Of a stretch of DNA of 64,000 bases, positions 11,984-20,427 are shown piece by piece. How positions within the stretch are numbered: the stretch's first letter is position 1; each line of letters begins with the position of its first letter. The notes below the pieces were generated by a model. It was not told where the DNA came from. It worked only from the letters and a program-made list of their open reading frames with translations, and searched no databases. The translations under genes were made by a program, and so were the position numbers. Origin of the DNA: Nocardia albiluteola. Lineage in GTDB: Bacteria; Actinomycetota; Actinomycetes; Mycobacteriales; Mycobacteriaceae. Where the stretch lies: NCBI RefSeq assembly GCF_018860155.1, contig NZ_JAHKNI010000001.1, forward strand, positions 385,333-449,332. Direction: 5' to 3'.

Positions 11984-12801
11984 GAGTGGTTGCTCTCCAG
12001 TTCCCGATCCAGTTCGAGCTCGCGCAGAATCTGCGCGACATGGTCGCCCGCCTCGGGCCCCTCGTAGGCGCGCACCACCTCTTCGATGCCGCCGCGCATC
12101 CGCATATTTCCGTGGTCGATCCAGATCGCCGTGTCGCACAGCTGGGCCAGAAATTCGTTGGAATGGCTGCAGAACACCAGGATTCCCGAGCGGGCCACCA
12201 GATCGCGCAGGCGGGTTCGGGCCTTCTTCATGAACTCCGCGTCCACCGCGCCGATGCCCTCGTCCAGCAGCAGGATCTCCGGATCGATCGAGGTCACCAC
12301 GCCCATCGCCAGCCGCACCCGCATACCGGTGGAGTAGGTGCGCAGCGGCATGTTCAGGTATTCGCCGAGCTCGGTGAAATCGGCGATCTCGTCCACCTTG
12401 GCCATCATCTGCTTGCGGGTCTGCCCCAGGAACAGCCCGCGGATGATGATGTTCTCGTAGCCGGAGATCTCCGGATCCATGCCGACGCCGAGATCGAATA
12501 CCGGCGCGACCCGGCCGCGAATCCGCGCGCTGCCGCGCGTGGGCTCGTAGATGCCCGAAAGCAGCCGCAGCAGCGTGGATTTGCCCGCGCCGTTGTGCCC
12601 GACCAGGCCGACCCGATCGCCCTCCTTGAACGACAGGGAGATGTCCCGCAGCGCCTCGACCACGACGACGTCGGACGTATTGCGCCCGATCGCACCGCCG
12701 GCCTTGCCCAGGAACGCCTTCTTCAGCGACCGGGACTTGGCGTCGAAGATCGGGAATTCGACCCAGGCGTCACGGGTCTCGATGCTCACATGGTCGGTCA
12801 T
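11980..12801 (-). CDS. wzt: Galactan exporter ATPase Wzt (RfbE)
   Basis: ATP-binding subunit of the ABC exporter that moves lipid-linked galactan across the inner membrane. 273 residues, the same length as the mycobacterial homologue, with Walker A GHNGAGKST (68-76), signature YSTGMRVRLA and Walker B LLLDEG. It ends soon after the nucleotide-binding domain, without the carbohydrate-binding C-terminal domain found in some O-antigen Wzt proteins. It is 8 bp downstream of wzm and overlaps glfT1 by 4 nt. Confidence 0.93.
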   Translation of the reverse strand: MTDHVSIETRDAWVEFPIFDAKSRSLKKAFLGKAGGAIGRNTSDVVVVEALRDISLSFKEGDRVGLVGHNGAGKSTLLRLLSGIYEPTRGSARIRGRVAPVFDLGVGMDPEISGYENIIIRGLFLGQTRKQMMAKVDEIADFTELGEYLNMPLRTYSTGMRVRLAMGVVTSIDPEILLLDEGIGAVDAEFMKKARTRLRDLVARSGILVFCSHSNEFLAQLCDTAIWIDHGNMRMRGGIEEVVRAYEGPEAGDHVAQILRELELDRELESNHS

Positions 12802-12809
12802 ATAGGCCT

Positions 12810-13748
12810 TTACACCCAGTAGGGCACGCGGGAACGGAACTTCTTCAATGCCAGTATCGCCACCGCCCAGCCGATCACGGTAATACCGGCGACCACCTCC
12901 CAGGACAGCAGATGGATCGGCTGCCCCAGCAGCGGCGCGCGAACGATCTCCAGGTAATGGAAGGTGGGCACCAGCTCGATCAGCCGTGCCTTGCCGCCGA
13001 TGCCCCCGACCCGTTCGGTCAGCGACTGCGCATTCCACATGACCGGGGTGAGCACGAACAGCATGAGCGTCATGCTGTTCAGAATCTGCGCGATATCGCG
13101 GTAGCGAGTGCTCAGAATGCCGAATGCGATCGACACCCACGCGGCGTTGAGGAACAGCAGGACGATGCCTGGAATCGCCAGCAGCGCAGTCCAGCTCAGA
13201 TGCCGCCAGACTCCGAATGCGGCCAGCAGAATCACATAGATGATCGCGTTGTGCGCGAAGAACAGGAACTGCCGCCACACGAGCCGGTAAATGTGGACGC
13301 TGAGCGCAGAGGGCAGCTGCTTGATCAGTCCCTCGTTGGCGATGAAGACCTGTGAACCCTCGAGAATGCTCGCATTGATCACATTCCAGACGATGAGGCC
13401 GATCGTCACGTACGGCAGCTGGAAACTGAGTGGCTGGTGTAGGAGCGCCGCGTAGAGCACGCCCATCGCCGCGGCCTGCACCCCCGTCGCGATGGTGATC
13501 CAGAACGGACCCAGCACCGAGCGGCGATACCGCTGCTTGATGTCCTGCCAGCCGAGCGACAGCCACAGTTCACGCTGTGCGAATCCATCGCGCAGATCCT
13601 TGAACGCGCGGCGGAACGACTGCGAATCGGACACGATGGGTACCGAGGCGTCGGCCGGGCTCTGTTCGGCGGTCACCGAATCGGCTGGGGCAGCTGCGGG
13701 CACAGTGCTCGACTGTAGCCGAAGTCGCGACTGCCGAGTTCGGCGCAC
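12810..13748 (-). CDS. wzm: Galactan exporter permease Wzm (RfbD)
   Basis: Membrane subunit partnering Wzt, ABC-2 polysaccharide export type with about six membrane spans after a cytoplasmic head. The family-like segment QDIKQRYRRSVLGPFW near residue 68 is the interfacial helix before the first span. No good ribosome-binding site marks the start: GTG 13748 (312 residues), GTG 13703 and GTG 13676 are all possible; conservation should begin near DSQSFRRAF. Located between bpa and wzt as in mycobacteria. Confidence 0.92.
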   Translation of the reverse strand: MRRTRQSRLRLQSSTVPAAAPADSVTAEQSPADASVPIVSDSQSFRRAFKDLRDGFAQRELWLSLGWQDIKQRYRRSVLGPFWITIATGVQAAAMGVLYAALLHQPLSFQLPYVTIGLIVWNVINASILEGSQVFIANEGLIKQLPSALSVHIYRLVWRQFLFFAHNAIIYVILLAAFGVWRHLSWTALLAIPGIVLLFLNAAWVSIAFGILSTRYRDIAQILNSMTLMLFVLTPVMWNAQSLTERVGGIGGKARLIELVPTFHYLEIVRAPLLGQPIHLLSWEVVAGITVIGWAVAILALKKFRSRVPYWV

Positions 13749-13778
13749 GCATTCATACCGTTCGGGACGGTTTTTCGC

Positions 13779-14363
13779 CTACAGGTACTGCCCGCTGCTC
13801 CCGGCGCCGGGCTGCCCGCTCTCGCGCTGCCCGTGCAGCCCCGGCGGCAGCGCGTGACGCATCTGCTCGAGCTGGGCGCGCGCGGCCATCTGCTGGGCGA
13901 ACAGTGCGGTCTGGATGCCGTGGAACAGGCCCTCGAGCCAGCCGACCAGCTGGGCCTGGGCGATGCGCAGCTCGGCATCGGACGGAATCGCGTCGTCGCT
14001 GAACGGTAGCGCCAGGCGCTCGAGTTCCTCGCGCAGCTCCGGCGCCAGGCCCTGCTCCAGCTCGCGGACCGAGGTCTTGTGGATCTCGCGCAGCCGGGTG
14101 CGGCTGGCGTCGTCCAACGGCGCGTGCCGGACCTCCTCGAGCAGCTGCTTGATCATGGTGCCGATGCGCATGACCTTGGCCGGCTGCTCGACCATATCGG
14201 CCAGCGACTCCTCCTTGGCGTCCTCGTCGCCGTCGCCGACCACCTGGCCGCCCAGCGCCGATTCCCCCAGGGAGCTGGCCGGTATAACCAGGGGCTGACC
14301 GTCAGGTCCGACTACCACGATGGACTCCGCTTCTCCGTCCGAGTGCGTCATGATCTCCATCAT
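13779..14363 (-). CDS. bpa: Bacterial proteasome activator Bpa (PafE)
   Basis: ATP-independent ring-shaped activator that opens the 20S proteasome gate and feeds it unfolded proteins. The family core is very clear (LVGWLEGLFHGIQTALFAQQ, preceded by EQPAKVMRIGTM) and the last four residues are GQYL, the docking motif that inserts into the proteasome alpha ring. N- and C-terminal tails are acidic/Gly-rich and disordered. Start may be ATG 14363 or ATG 14351, the latter with GGAG 3 nt upstream. First gene of the wzm-wzt-glfT1 group by position, though its cell function is protein turnover. Confidence 0.95.
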   Translation of the reverse strand: MMEIMTHSDGEAESIVVVGPDGQPLVIPASSLGESALGGQVVGDGDEDAKEESLADMVEQPAKVMRIGTMIKQLLEEVRHAPLDDASRTRLREIHKTSVRELEQGLAPELREELERLALPFSDDAIPSDAELRIAQAQLVGWLEGLFHGIQTALFAQQMAARAQLEQMRHALPPGLHGQRESGQPGAGSSGQYL

Positions 14364-14473
14364 GTCGGGTTTGCGCGTACCGCGCTAAGCGGTGGTCCCC
14401 GACTCCGGTTTCCGGTTTGCTGAAAGTCGGACACAGTTACGCCACCTGGCTCCATGCCCTTAGAGTGGCCAGC

Positions 14474-15676
14474 ATGACTTACGACGTCGCACGGGTTCGG
14501 GGCCTGATTCCGTCCCTGGGCGACGGCTGGATCCACCTCGACCCGCAGGCGGGCATGCTGGTACCGGACTCGGTATCGCGTGCGGTCTCAACGGGTTTCC
14601 GCACGTCGGCCTTTTCCCACACCAATCGGCACGCCGCCGCGCGGCGCAGTGGCGCCATCCTGGATGCCGCCCGCGAGGCGGTGGCGGATCTGGTCGGCGG
14701 CGATCCGGCGGGCGTCGTGCTCGGCCCGGATCGCGCGGTGCTGCTGGCCTGGCTGGCCGAGTCGCTGAGCTCCCGGCTGGGGCTCGGCACCGGGATCGTG
14801 CTGTCGCGCCTGGATGACGAAGCGAATGTCGCGCCGTGGCTGCGCATCGCGAACAGGTACGGGGCCCACGTGCGCTGGGCCGAGGTGGAGATCGAGACCT
14901 GCGAGATGCCGGCCTGGCAGTTCGAGGAGCTGATCGGGCCCACCGCGCGTCTGGTGGCCTTGACGGCCGCTTCGCCGATCGTCGGCTCCGCGCCCTCGGT
15001 CCGGGTGGCCGCCGATCGGGTGCACGAGGTGGGCGGGCTGCTGGTCGCCGACTGCTTCGGCGCCGCACCGTATGCCCTGATCGATATCGACGAGCTCAAT
15101 GCCGATGTGATCGCCCTGTCCGCACCGGCGTGGGGCGGGCCGCAGATCGGTGCGCTGGTCTTCCGCGATCCCGCCTTCCTGGACCGGATTCCGTCGATGT
15201 CGCTGAATCCGTACGCCAAGGGTGCCGAGCGGCTGGAGGTCGGCGGGCATCAGTATGCGCTGCTGGCCGGGCTGTCCACCTCGATCGACTATCTCGCCGG
15301 GCTCGACGAGCAGGCCACCGGGACCCGCCGGGAGCGGCTCGAGGTGTCGGTCACCTCGCTGCAGGACTACCACGATCACCTGTTCGAGCACCTCATGGAG
15401 GTGCTCGACCGCGTCACGGGCCTGACCGTCATCGGCCGCGCCTCCACGCGCATTCCGACGGTCAGCTTCACCATCGCCGGAATGCAGGCCGAGAAGGTGT
15501 CGGCCACGCTCGCCGACCACCGCATCGGCACCCTCTCGGGCGCGCACGGCGGCAGCCGCCTGCTCGACGCCCTGGGCGTCAACGACGAGGGCGGCGCGGT
15601 CACCATCGGATTGGCGCCGTACACAACCAAATTCGAGATCGATCAGCTCGGCCGGGTGCTGGCGTCCCTGGACTGA
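14474..15676 (+). CDS. Cysteine-desulfurase-like (class V aminotransferase fold) protein lacking the PLP lysine
   Basis: About 400 residues with the fold signature of class V aminotransferases/SufS-like desulfurases, and the M. tuberculosis Rv3778c-type neighbourhood. Where the family has Ser-x-His-Lys for the PLP Schiff base, this protein reads LSAPAWGGPQIGALVF, so the Lys is absent, and no desulfurase Cys loop is obvious. The partner motif VADCFGAAP replaces the usual Asp-x-x-Gln/His context. It may bind PLP differently or be non-catalytic. ATG 14474 is preferred over an in-frame start 19 codons upstream. Divergent from bpa. Confidence 0.8.
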   Translation: MTYDVARVRGLIPSLGDGWIHLDPQAGMLVPDSVSRAVSTGFRTSAFSHTNRHAAARRSGAILDAAREAVADLVGGDPAGVVLGPDRAVLLAWLAESLSSRLGLGTGIVLSRLDDEANVAPWLRIANRYGAHVRWAEVEIETCEMPAWQFEELIGPTARLVALTAASPIVGSAPSVRVAADRVHEVGGLLVADCFGAAPYALIDIDELNADVIALSAPAWGGPQIGALVFRDPAFLDRIPSMSLNPYAKGAERLEVGGHQYALLAGLSTSIDYLAGLDEQATGTRRERLEVSVTSLQDYHDHLFEHLMEVLDRVTGLTVIGRASTRIPTVSFTIAGMQAEKVSATLADHRIGTLSGAHGGSRLLDALGVNDEGGAVTIGLAPYTTKFEIDQLGRVLASLD

Positions 15677-15718
15677 GCTCCGGTGAGCCGGCGGAGCTCA
15701 GCGGGACGGCGGGCGCGC

Positions 15719-16708
15719 TCAGGGCTCGCGGATCTTCAGGATCACCTTGCCGATCGTGCCGGCGGAATCCAGGAGCCGATGCGCGGCGGGCGCCTCGGTG
15801 GCGGGAATTTCGGCGCTCACCACGGGGATCACGGTCCCGTCGGCGATGGAGGGCCACAGCTGGCGGCGCAGCTCCGCGATGATCTCGGCCTTGCTCGACC
15901 GGCCGGTGTCGGGCCGGCGGCGCAGGTTCGTCGCGTGGATCGTGCCGCGCTTACCCAGCAGCGCGGCGATGTTCAGCTCGCCGCCGATCCCGCCCTGCAT
16001 GCCGATGATGCACAGCTGTCCGTCGTCGGCCAGGGCCTCGACATTGCGGCCCAGATACGCCGCGCCCATATTGTCCAGAATGATGTCCGCGCCGCCGAAT
16101 TCGCCGAGCGTGGCGACGAAATCCTCCTCGCGGTAGTTGATCAGGATGTTCGCGCCCAGCTCCTTGCAGCGGTCCAGTTTGCCCTGGGAACCGGCGGTCA
16201 CCGCGACCCGCGCGCCCCGGCCGACCGCGACCTGAATCGCATGGGTGCCGATCCCGCTGCCGCCGCCGTGGATCAGCAGCAGCTGCCCCGCGTGCAATCC
16301 CGCCCGCATCACCAGGTTCGACCACACCGTCGCCGATACCTCCGGAAGCGCCGCGGCCGCGGCGAGATCCATGCCGTCGGGCACCGGCAGCAGGGCGGTG
16401 GCGGGGACCAGCACCTGTTCGGCGTAGCCGCCGCCGGACAGCAGCGCGCACACCCGATCCCCGGGCCGCCAATCTCGCACTCCCGCACCGACATCCGCGA
16501 TCACGCCGGAACATTCGAGCCCGAGCAGCTCGCTGGCCCCCGGCGGCGGAGGATAGAACCCCTGCCGCTGCAGCAGATCCGCCCGGTTCACCCCCGCGGC
16601 GGCGACGTCGATCAGGACCTCACCCGGCCCGGGCGCGGGCAGATCCGGCACCTGCGCCCACCGCATCACGTCTGGTTCACCGAAGCCGTCGAGCGTCACC
16701 GCGTACAT
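15719..16708 (-). CDS. NAD(P)H:quinone oxidoreductase, MDR superfamily
   Basis: Zinc-less medium-chain dehydrogenase of the quinone-oxidoreductase/PIG3 type (329 residues). N-terminal GroES-like domain with AAGVNRADLLQRQGFYPPP near 43-60, nucleotide-binding Rossmann motif HGGGSGIGTHAIQ, and no cysteine quartet for zinc. It likely reduces quinones or other enones with NADPH. ATG 16708 gives the family length; the frame is open 26 codons further upstream. Divergent from a MarR gene across 111 bp that hold a shared promoter, a typical regulator/target pair. The same two-gene stretch (Rv3777-like) flanks the previous gene in mycobacteria. Confidence 0.88.
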   Translation of the reverse strand: MYAVTLDGFGEPDVMRWAQVPDLPAPGPGEVLIDVAAAGVNRADLLQRQGFYPPPPGASELLGLECSGVIADVGAGVRDWRPGDRVCALLSGGGYAEQVLVPATALLPVPDGMDLAAAAALPEVSATVWSNLVMRAGLHAGQLLLIHGGGSGIGTHAIQVAVGRGARVAVTAGSQGKLDRCKELGANILINYREEDFVATLGEFGGADIILDNMGAAYLGRNVEALADDGQLCIIGMQGGIGGELNIAALLGKRGTIHATNLRRRPDTGRSSKAEIIAELRRQLWPSIADGTVIPVVSAEIPATEAPAAHRLLDSAGTIGKVILKIREP

Positions 16709-16798
16709 GGTGTAATTCTGGACCTCGCGCCGTCCGCACGGTTCGTCCGGGCGCACATCCGGCGCGTTACGGCAGTGGTTCTGCAATAGAGCGACAGG

Positions 16799-16818
16799 CT
16801 ATAACTTCCGGATAATAG
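16799..16818. promoter_or_regulatory. Possible MarR operator and promoter
   Basis: CTAT and ATAG bracket a 20-bp imperfect palindrome directly before the MarR start; TATAAC (16800-16805) and GATAAT (16811-16816) are good -10 sequences for the plus strand. Autoregulation is inferred from position. Confidence 0.35.
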
Positions 16819-16819
16819 A

Positions 16820-17323
16820 ATGCTCCGCATGGACACGGAGCCGAGCGATCGGACGGGAACGCAGGTGCGGTGGCTCGAGCCGGCGCAGCAGCAGGCCTGG
16901 CGCGCCTACATGGACGGCCACCAGCGGCTCCTGGCCGAGCTCAACCGCCAGCTCCAGCGCGACAGCGACCTGAGCCTCGCCGAGTACCGCATCCTGGTCC
17001 TGCTCTCCGAGGCCCCCGACCACTCCCTGCGCATGAGCGACCTGGCCGACGGCGTCATGTCCTCCAGAAGCCGCCTGACCCACCAGATCCGCCGCATGGA
17101 ACTACAGCACATGGTCCGCCGCACCAGCTGCGAGGAGGACGGCCGCGGCGTCCGCGCCCACCTCACCGACGAGGGCATGCGCCGCCTGCGCGAGGCCGCC
17201 CCCGCCCACGTCGCCGAGGTCCGCCGAGACTTCGTCGACCTGCTTACTCCGGCCGAATTGACCATCGTCGGTGAGGTTTTCGAGCGCATCGACAAAGAAC
17301 TCGCATCCCGGCCTCCGCGCTGA
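16820..17323 (+). CDS. MarR family transcriptional regulator
   Basis: Winged-helix regulator of 167 residues: dimerisation helices at the ends, DNA-binding helix-turn-helix around residues 70-92 (MSDLADGVMSSRSRLTHQ) and wing with EEDGRG. MarR proteins usually repress a divergent gene and release it on binding a phenolic or oxidant ligand; the divergent quinone oxidoreductase fits. Start may be ATG 16820 or ATG 16829; a -10-like GATAAT so close upstream suggests a leaderless or nearly leaderless transcript. Confidence 0.88.
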   Translation: MLRMDTEPSDRTGTQVRWLEPAQQQAWRAYMDGHQRLLAELNRQLQRDSDLSLAEYRILVLLSEAPDHSLRMSDLADGVMSSRSRLTHQIRRMELQHMVRRTSCEEDGRGVRAHLTDEGMRRLREAAPAHVAEVRRDFVDLLTPAELTIVGEVFERIDKELASRPPR

Positions 17324-17415
17324 GAAGCTCGGGTGACAACCGGGCCGATTGTCGGCACCGCATTCTGTATGCCGGGTCGAGCCCGATAGGGACATGGCGA
17401 GAACAGGAGATGACA

Positions 17416-17883
17416 GTGCGGATCGAGCGAAAGATGTTCCGGTCGGCGGGGATGGCCGCGCTCGGTATCCTCACCGCGGCGGTGGCCATGGTGTCGGCCG
17501 CGCCCGCGCAGGCCGACCAACCCGCGTCGATGGTGGTCGGGCGCGGGCGGGTCGTAATTCACCTGCCCGCGCCGGTGCCCGGCGGTCCCGATCGATACAT
17601 ATTCCTCGTCGACGGCGTCAATCAGTGCACACCGACCTGTGGCGGATTTCCCGTCGCGAAATTCGTGCCGGGCGGGAAGTTCGTGCTGGGCCCCGCGGAT
17701 CTGGGCTTCGGTGTGCCGGCGGGCCAGCACCGGATCGAGGTCCGCTTCCCCGGAAATCCGGACATGCTGGACCGTCAGGTCACCGTCCTACCGCAGAACC
17801 GACAGCAGGACACCATCGATAACTGGGTCCTGTGCTTTCATCTCCCGTTCCCGACCGATCCCACACTGCACTGCGCCATGTGA
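17416..17883 (+). CDS. Small secreted protein of unknown function
   Basis: Exported protein of about 155 residues with a clear signal peptide (basic start, Ala-rich hydrophobic core, APAQA cleavage near residue 35). The mature part carries NQCTPTCGG and a late WVLCFH, so two disulfides are possible. AGGAG (17405-17409) is adjacent to ATG 17410 but correctly spaced 6 nt before GTG 17416, so GTG is preferred. No family recognised. Followed by an SOS box that belongs to the next gene. Confidence 0.7.
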   Translation: MRIERKMFRSAGMAALGILTAAVAMVSAAPAQADQPASMVVGRGRVVIHLPAPVPGGPDRYIFLVDGVNQCTPTCGGFPVAKFVPGGKFVLGPADLGFGVPAGQHRIEVRFPGNPDMLDRQVTVLPQNRQQDTIDNWVLCFHLPFPTDPTLHCAM

Positions 17884-17924
17884 CGGGTGGACCGCCGGGG
17901 GCGGAAGCCACCGCTGCGATGTTC

Positions 17925-17940
17925 TCGAACATAAGTTCGA
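17925..17940 (+). promoter_or_regulatory. LexA (SOS) box, perfect consensus
   Basis: TCGAAC-ATAA-GTTCGA matches exactly the actinobacterial/mycobacterial LexA consensus TCGAAC-N4-GTTCGA. It is 94 bp upstream of the coiled-coil gene at 18035 and 42 bp after the previous stop, so it should control the former. TAGACT at 17968-17973 is a possible -10. Confidence 0.8.
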
Positions 17941-18034
17941 ACATACGTCGGTCCGCCCTGAGGGGTCTAGACTCAAACGAGGCAGCTGCTCTTGCGAACA
18001 CTCACACAGAATCGACGCTGAGAGGGGCCTTCAG

Positions 18035-18463
18035 ATGCAAAAACTCTCCGACCAGTTGCACGACTTGTCCATTCGGGCGAAGAAGACCGAAGACGTTATC
18101 GACGCCGCCGCAGCGAGAAACAAGAAAAAGCTGCAACAGCAGCGAGAAGCGATGACATCAGCCATGGAGTCTCGTCGTGCTAAGGCTGGCCAGGCGGCCA
18201 CGGAAGCACAGGCGGATGTGCAGTCGAAGGCGCAGGAGCTGCGTACCGCGGTCGATAGTCACTTCGCTACTGTTCGCGCCAAGGCCGCAGAACACCGCGC
18301 TGAACGCGATCTCAAGGGTGCCGAGCGTTATGCCGAGCGCGCCGAGAAGGACGCCACGGTCGCCGTCGAATTCGCGCTCTACGCGCTCGATCAGGCCGAC
18401 TATGCCATCGTCGAGGCTACCGTCGCGCGCGTGGACGCCGACGAGTTGGCAGCTCATAGCTAA
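18035..18463 (+). CDS. SOS-boxed coiled-coil protein
   Basis: A 142-residue soluble protein, almost entirely Ala/Lys/Glu/Gln-rich helix with heptad-like spacing from residue 5 to the end, no cysteine, no signal peptide. It begins MQKLSDQLHDLSIRAKKTED; the rest reads as one long coiled coil. AGAGGGG precedes ATG 18035 by about 10 nt. The perfect LexA box upstream makes it a predicted DNA-damage-induced gene. Function unknown; apolipoprotein- or phage-shock-like helical scaffolds are possible analogues by composition only. Confidence 0.75.
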   Translation: MQKLSDQLHDLSIRAKKTEDVIDAAAARNKKKLQQQREAMTSAMESRRAKAGQAATEAQADVQSKAQELRTAVDSHFATVRAKAAEHRAERDLKGAERYAERAEKDATVAVEFALYALDQADYAIVEATVARVDADELAAHS

Positions 18464-19083
18464 CCATGCGGTGACTCCTCGAGCGCGTCCGCGGCGGGCT
18501 CGTCGGAGCGCTTATTCGGCTTGCTTGCATACGCTCATCAGCGTACTGGCGGTGTCCCCGCAGATAGGTCGTCTATCCGCCCCTGACTGCTCTTCCCCCT
18601 CATCCTCATACCTGCCGCCCTCAGCGGAGTTCGGTCGTGTCAAGGATGCGCAGCACCGCGCAGCGGACACTGAAGGTGGTCCTTGACTCGGGCGAGTGGA
18701 GCGAGACGATGACGGCATGAGGAAGTGGGACCCTCGCCCCGCGGTTCGGTAGACCGGACCACAACCAGGCCGATCGCTGGCGCCGGCGGATCGGATGAGA
18801 GGTCGCGGGAGAGCAAGTCGGGTACGGCTCCGGGAACGACCACACTGCATCGTCGATGCATAGATCAGGCAAAGAGACTGAGGTGGCGGCGATACCACGT
18901 CGCCAAAGCGCCGCCTCTTGATCCTGTACGGCTGAATTCGGCAGCAACTGCGTTGCAGACGGGGGCAAGTGCCATCCGGAACACGAACCCGTGGCCGACG
19001 CGATGGAAGTCGGCGCGCGGACTGCTGCGGACCAACTGCGGACCGCGTGACCGTGATGACAGCCAGTCATGCCGCCTCACCTG
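18464..19083. other. 620-bp gap without a supported gene
   Basis: Open frames on both strands lack start signals, family motifs and consistent codon usage. Nothing beyond the tRNA-Ser 3' flank could be identified. Confidence 0.5.
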
Positions 19084-19168
19084 CGGTGAGTGTGGGATTT
19101 GAACCCACGGTGGCGTGAACCACGACGGTTTTCAAGACCGTTCCCTTAGGCCGCTCGGGCAACTCACC
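19084..19168 (-). tRNA. tRNA-Ser(UGA)
   Basis: 85 nt. Acceptor stem GGTGAGT/ACTCACC, anticodon arm ACGGT-CTTGAAA-ACCGT with anticodon TGA, long class II variable arm, T-loop GGTTCAAATCC. CCA is not encoded. Confidence 0.95.
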
Positions 19169-19278
19169 CTGCCTCGGCGTCGCCGAGGCCATCCCAGAGT
19201 ACTGGGCTCGGGGTGGGTTGCCGAATCGGCCGGGCGGGGGTGGGGTGGCGCCGGGCTTGCTGTACATGTGTGTGACGA

Positions 19279-19300
19279 ATCACTTTTGTATCACTTTTGT
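19279..19300 (+). promoter_or_regulatory. Tandem 11-bp direct repeat upstream of the Ag85-like gene
   Basis: ATCACTTTTGT occurs twice head-to-tail (19279-19289, 19290-19300), in an AT-rich patch 50 bp before the coding start. The 11-bp step places both copies on the same DNA face, as expected for an activator site. Confidence 0.4.
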
Positions 19301-19349
19301 GGCAAGTTGGGCATTTCGTGTGGTTAACGGGTTGGGTGGGTCTGGCACG

Positions 19350-20414
19350 ATGACGGCCATGAGACGCCGCCGGATATGGCGTCGGGTAGCCGGCGCCCTT
19401 GCCAGTGTCGCACTGTTGCTCGGTGTGGCGACGTTCGTCGGTCCGCTCGCGGCAGGTGCGCCGCCGAGCAATACGGGGTCGTCCGACGGACCCGAGCCGC
19501 AGGCGCCGGTCGACAATCCCCGCCCGACGGTGGCCTCGCTGGACCACATCGAGCGGATCACCGATCGCTGGCTGCGGCTGTTCGTGAAGTCGCCCGCGAT
19601 GGGCCGCACCGTGCAGGTGCAGATCCTGCTTCCGGCGGATCGGAGTCAGCGGCGGCCCACGCTCTACATGCTCGACGGCCGCAGCGCGAGCAACAACTAC
19701 AACAACTGGACCCAGCTCGGCGGCGCGGCGCGGTTCTTCGCCGACAAGGACGTCAACGTGGTGCTCACGGTCGGCGGCCCGGCCAGCTATTACACCGACT
19801 GGGTGCACCCGGATCCCGTGCTGGGCAACAACAAATGGGAGACCTTCCTCACCCGCGAGCTACCGCCGCTGATCGACGCGCAGTTCGGTGGCGACGGCCG
19901 CCAGGCCCTCGAGGGTGTCTCGATGGGTGCGGAGGCGGCCATGATGCTCGCCATGCGCAACCCGGGGGTGTACCGCGCGGTTGCCGCGCACAGCGGCTGC
20001 TATGCGATGGGCTCGGACCTCGGGCAGGCGCAGGCGCGCGCCATCGTTCGCACCTACAACGGCGACCCGGACAATATGTTCGGCGATCAGAAGAATCCGG
20101 ACTGGCTCGCCCATGACGTGATGACGCACGCGGACCGGCTGCGCGGCACCGCCCTGTTCCTGTCTGCGGGCAGCGGCCTGCCGGGCCCGTTCGACGGACC
20201 CGGCAATCCCGATGCCCGGACCTCGGTCCTGTTCGGCGGCCCGCTGGAAGCCGGTACTTATGCGTGCACCCTGGCGATGGCGGATCGGTTGTCGCGCATG
20301 CAGATTCCCGCGACGGTGGACCTGGAGCCGGTCGGCACCCATTCCTGGCCATACTGGCGGCAGGAGGTGCCGCGGGCCTGGCCCATACTGGCCCGCGCGC
20401 TCGGAACCCGCTGA
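19350..20414 (+). CDS. Secreted antigen-85/esterase-D-like protein, probable mycolyltransferase
   Basis: About 354 residues: basic N-terminus, signal peptide to about residue 36, a Pro-rich linker, then an alpha/beta-hydrolase domain of the Ag85/esterase D family. Nucleophile Ser191 sits in GVSMG, and GTHSWPYWRQEV near the C-terminus provides the catalytic His. The segment NNYNNWTQLGGAARFF is typical of the corynebacterial and mycobacterial mycolyltransferases that build trehalose mycolates and mycolyl-arabinogalactan. Start may be ATG 19350 or 19359. Which mycolate it transfers cannot be told from sequence. Confidence 0.85.
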   Translation: MTAMRRRRIWRRVAGALASVALLLGVATFVGPLAAGAPPSNTGSSDGPEPQAPVDNPRPTVASLDHIERITDRWLRLFVKSPAMGRTVQVQILLPADRSQRRPTLYMLDGRSASNNYNNWTQLGGAARFFADKDVNVVLTVGGPASYYTDWVHPDPVLGNNKWETFLTRELPPLIDAQFGGDGRQALEGVSMGAEAAMMLAMRNPGVYRAVAAHSGCYAMGSDLGQAQARAIVRTYNGDPDNMFGDQKNPDWLAHDVMTHADRLRGTALFLSAGSGLPGPFDGPGNPDARTSVLFGGPLEAGTYACTLAMADRLSRMQIPATVDLEPVGTHSWPYWRQEVPRAWPILARALGTR

Positions 20415-20427
20415 GGCGCGGCGATTC

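Noticed and set aside
18621..19070. 149-codon minus-strand frame in the gap before tRNA-Ser
   Set aside because: No family pattern, no ribosome-binding site, Ser/Arg/Cys-biased composition.
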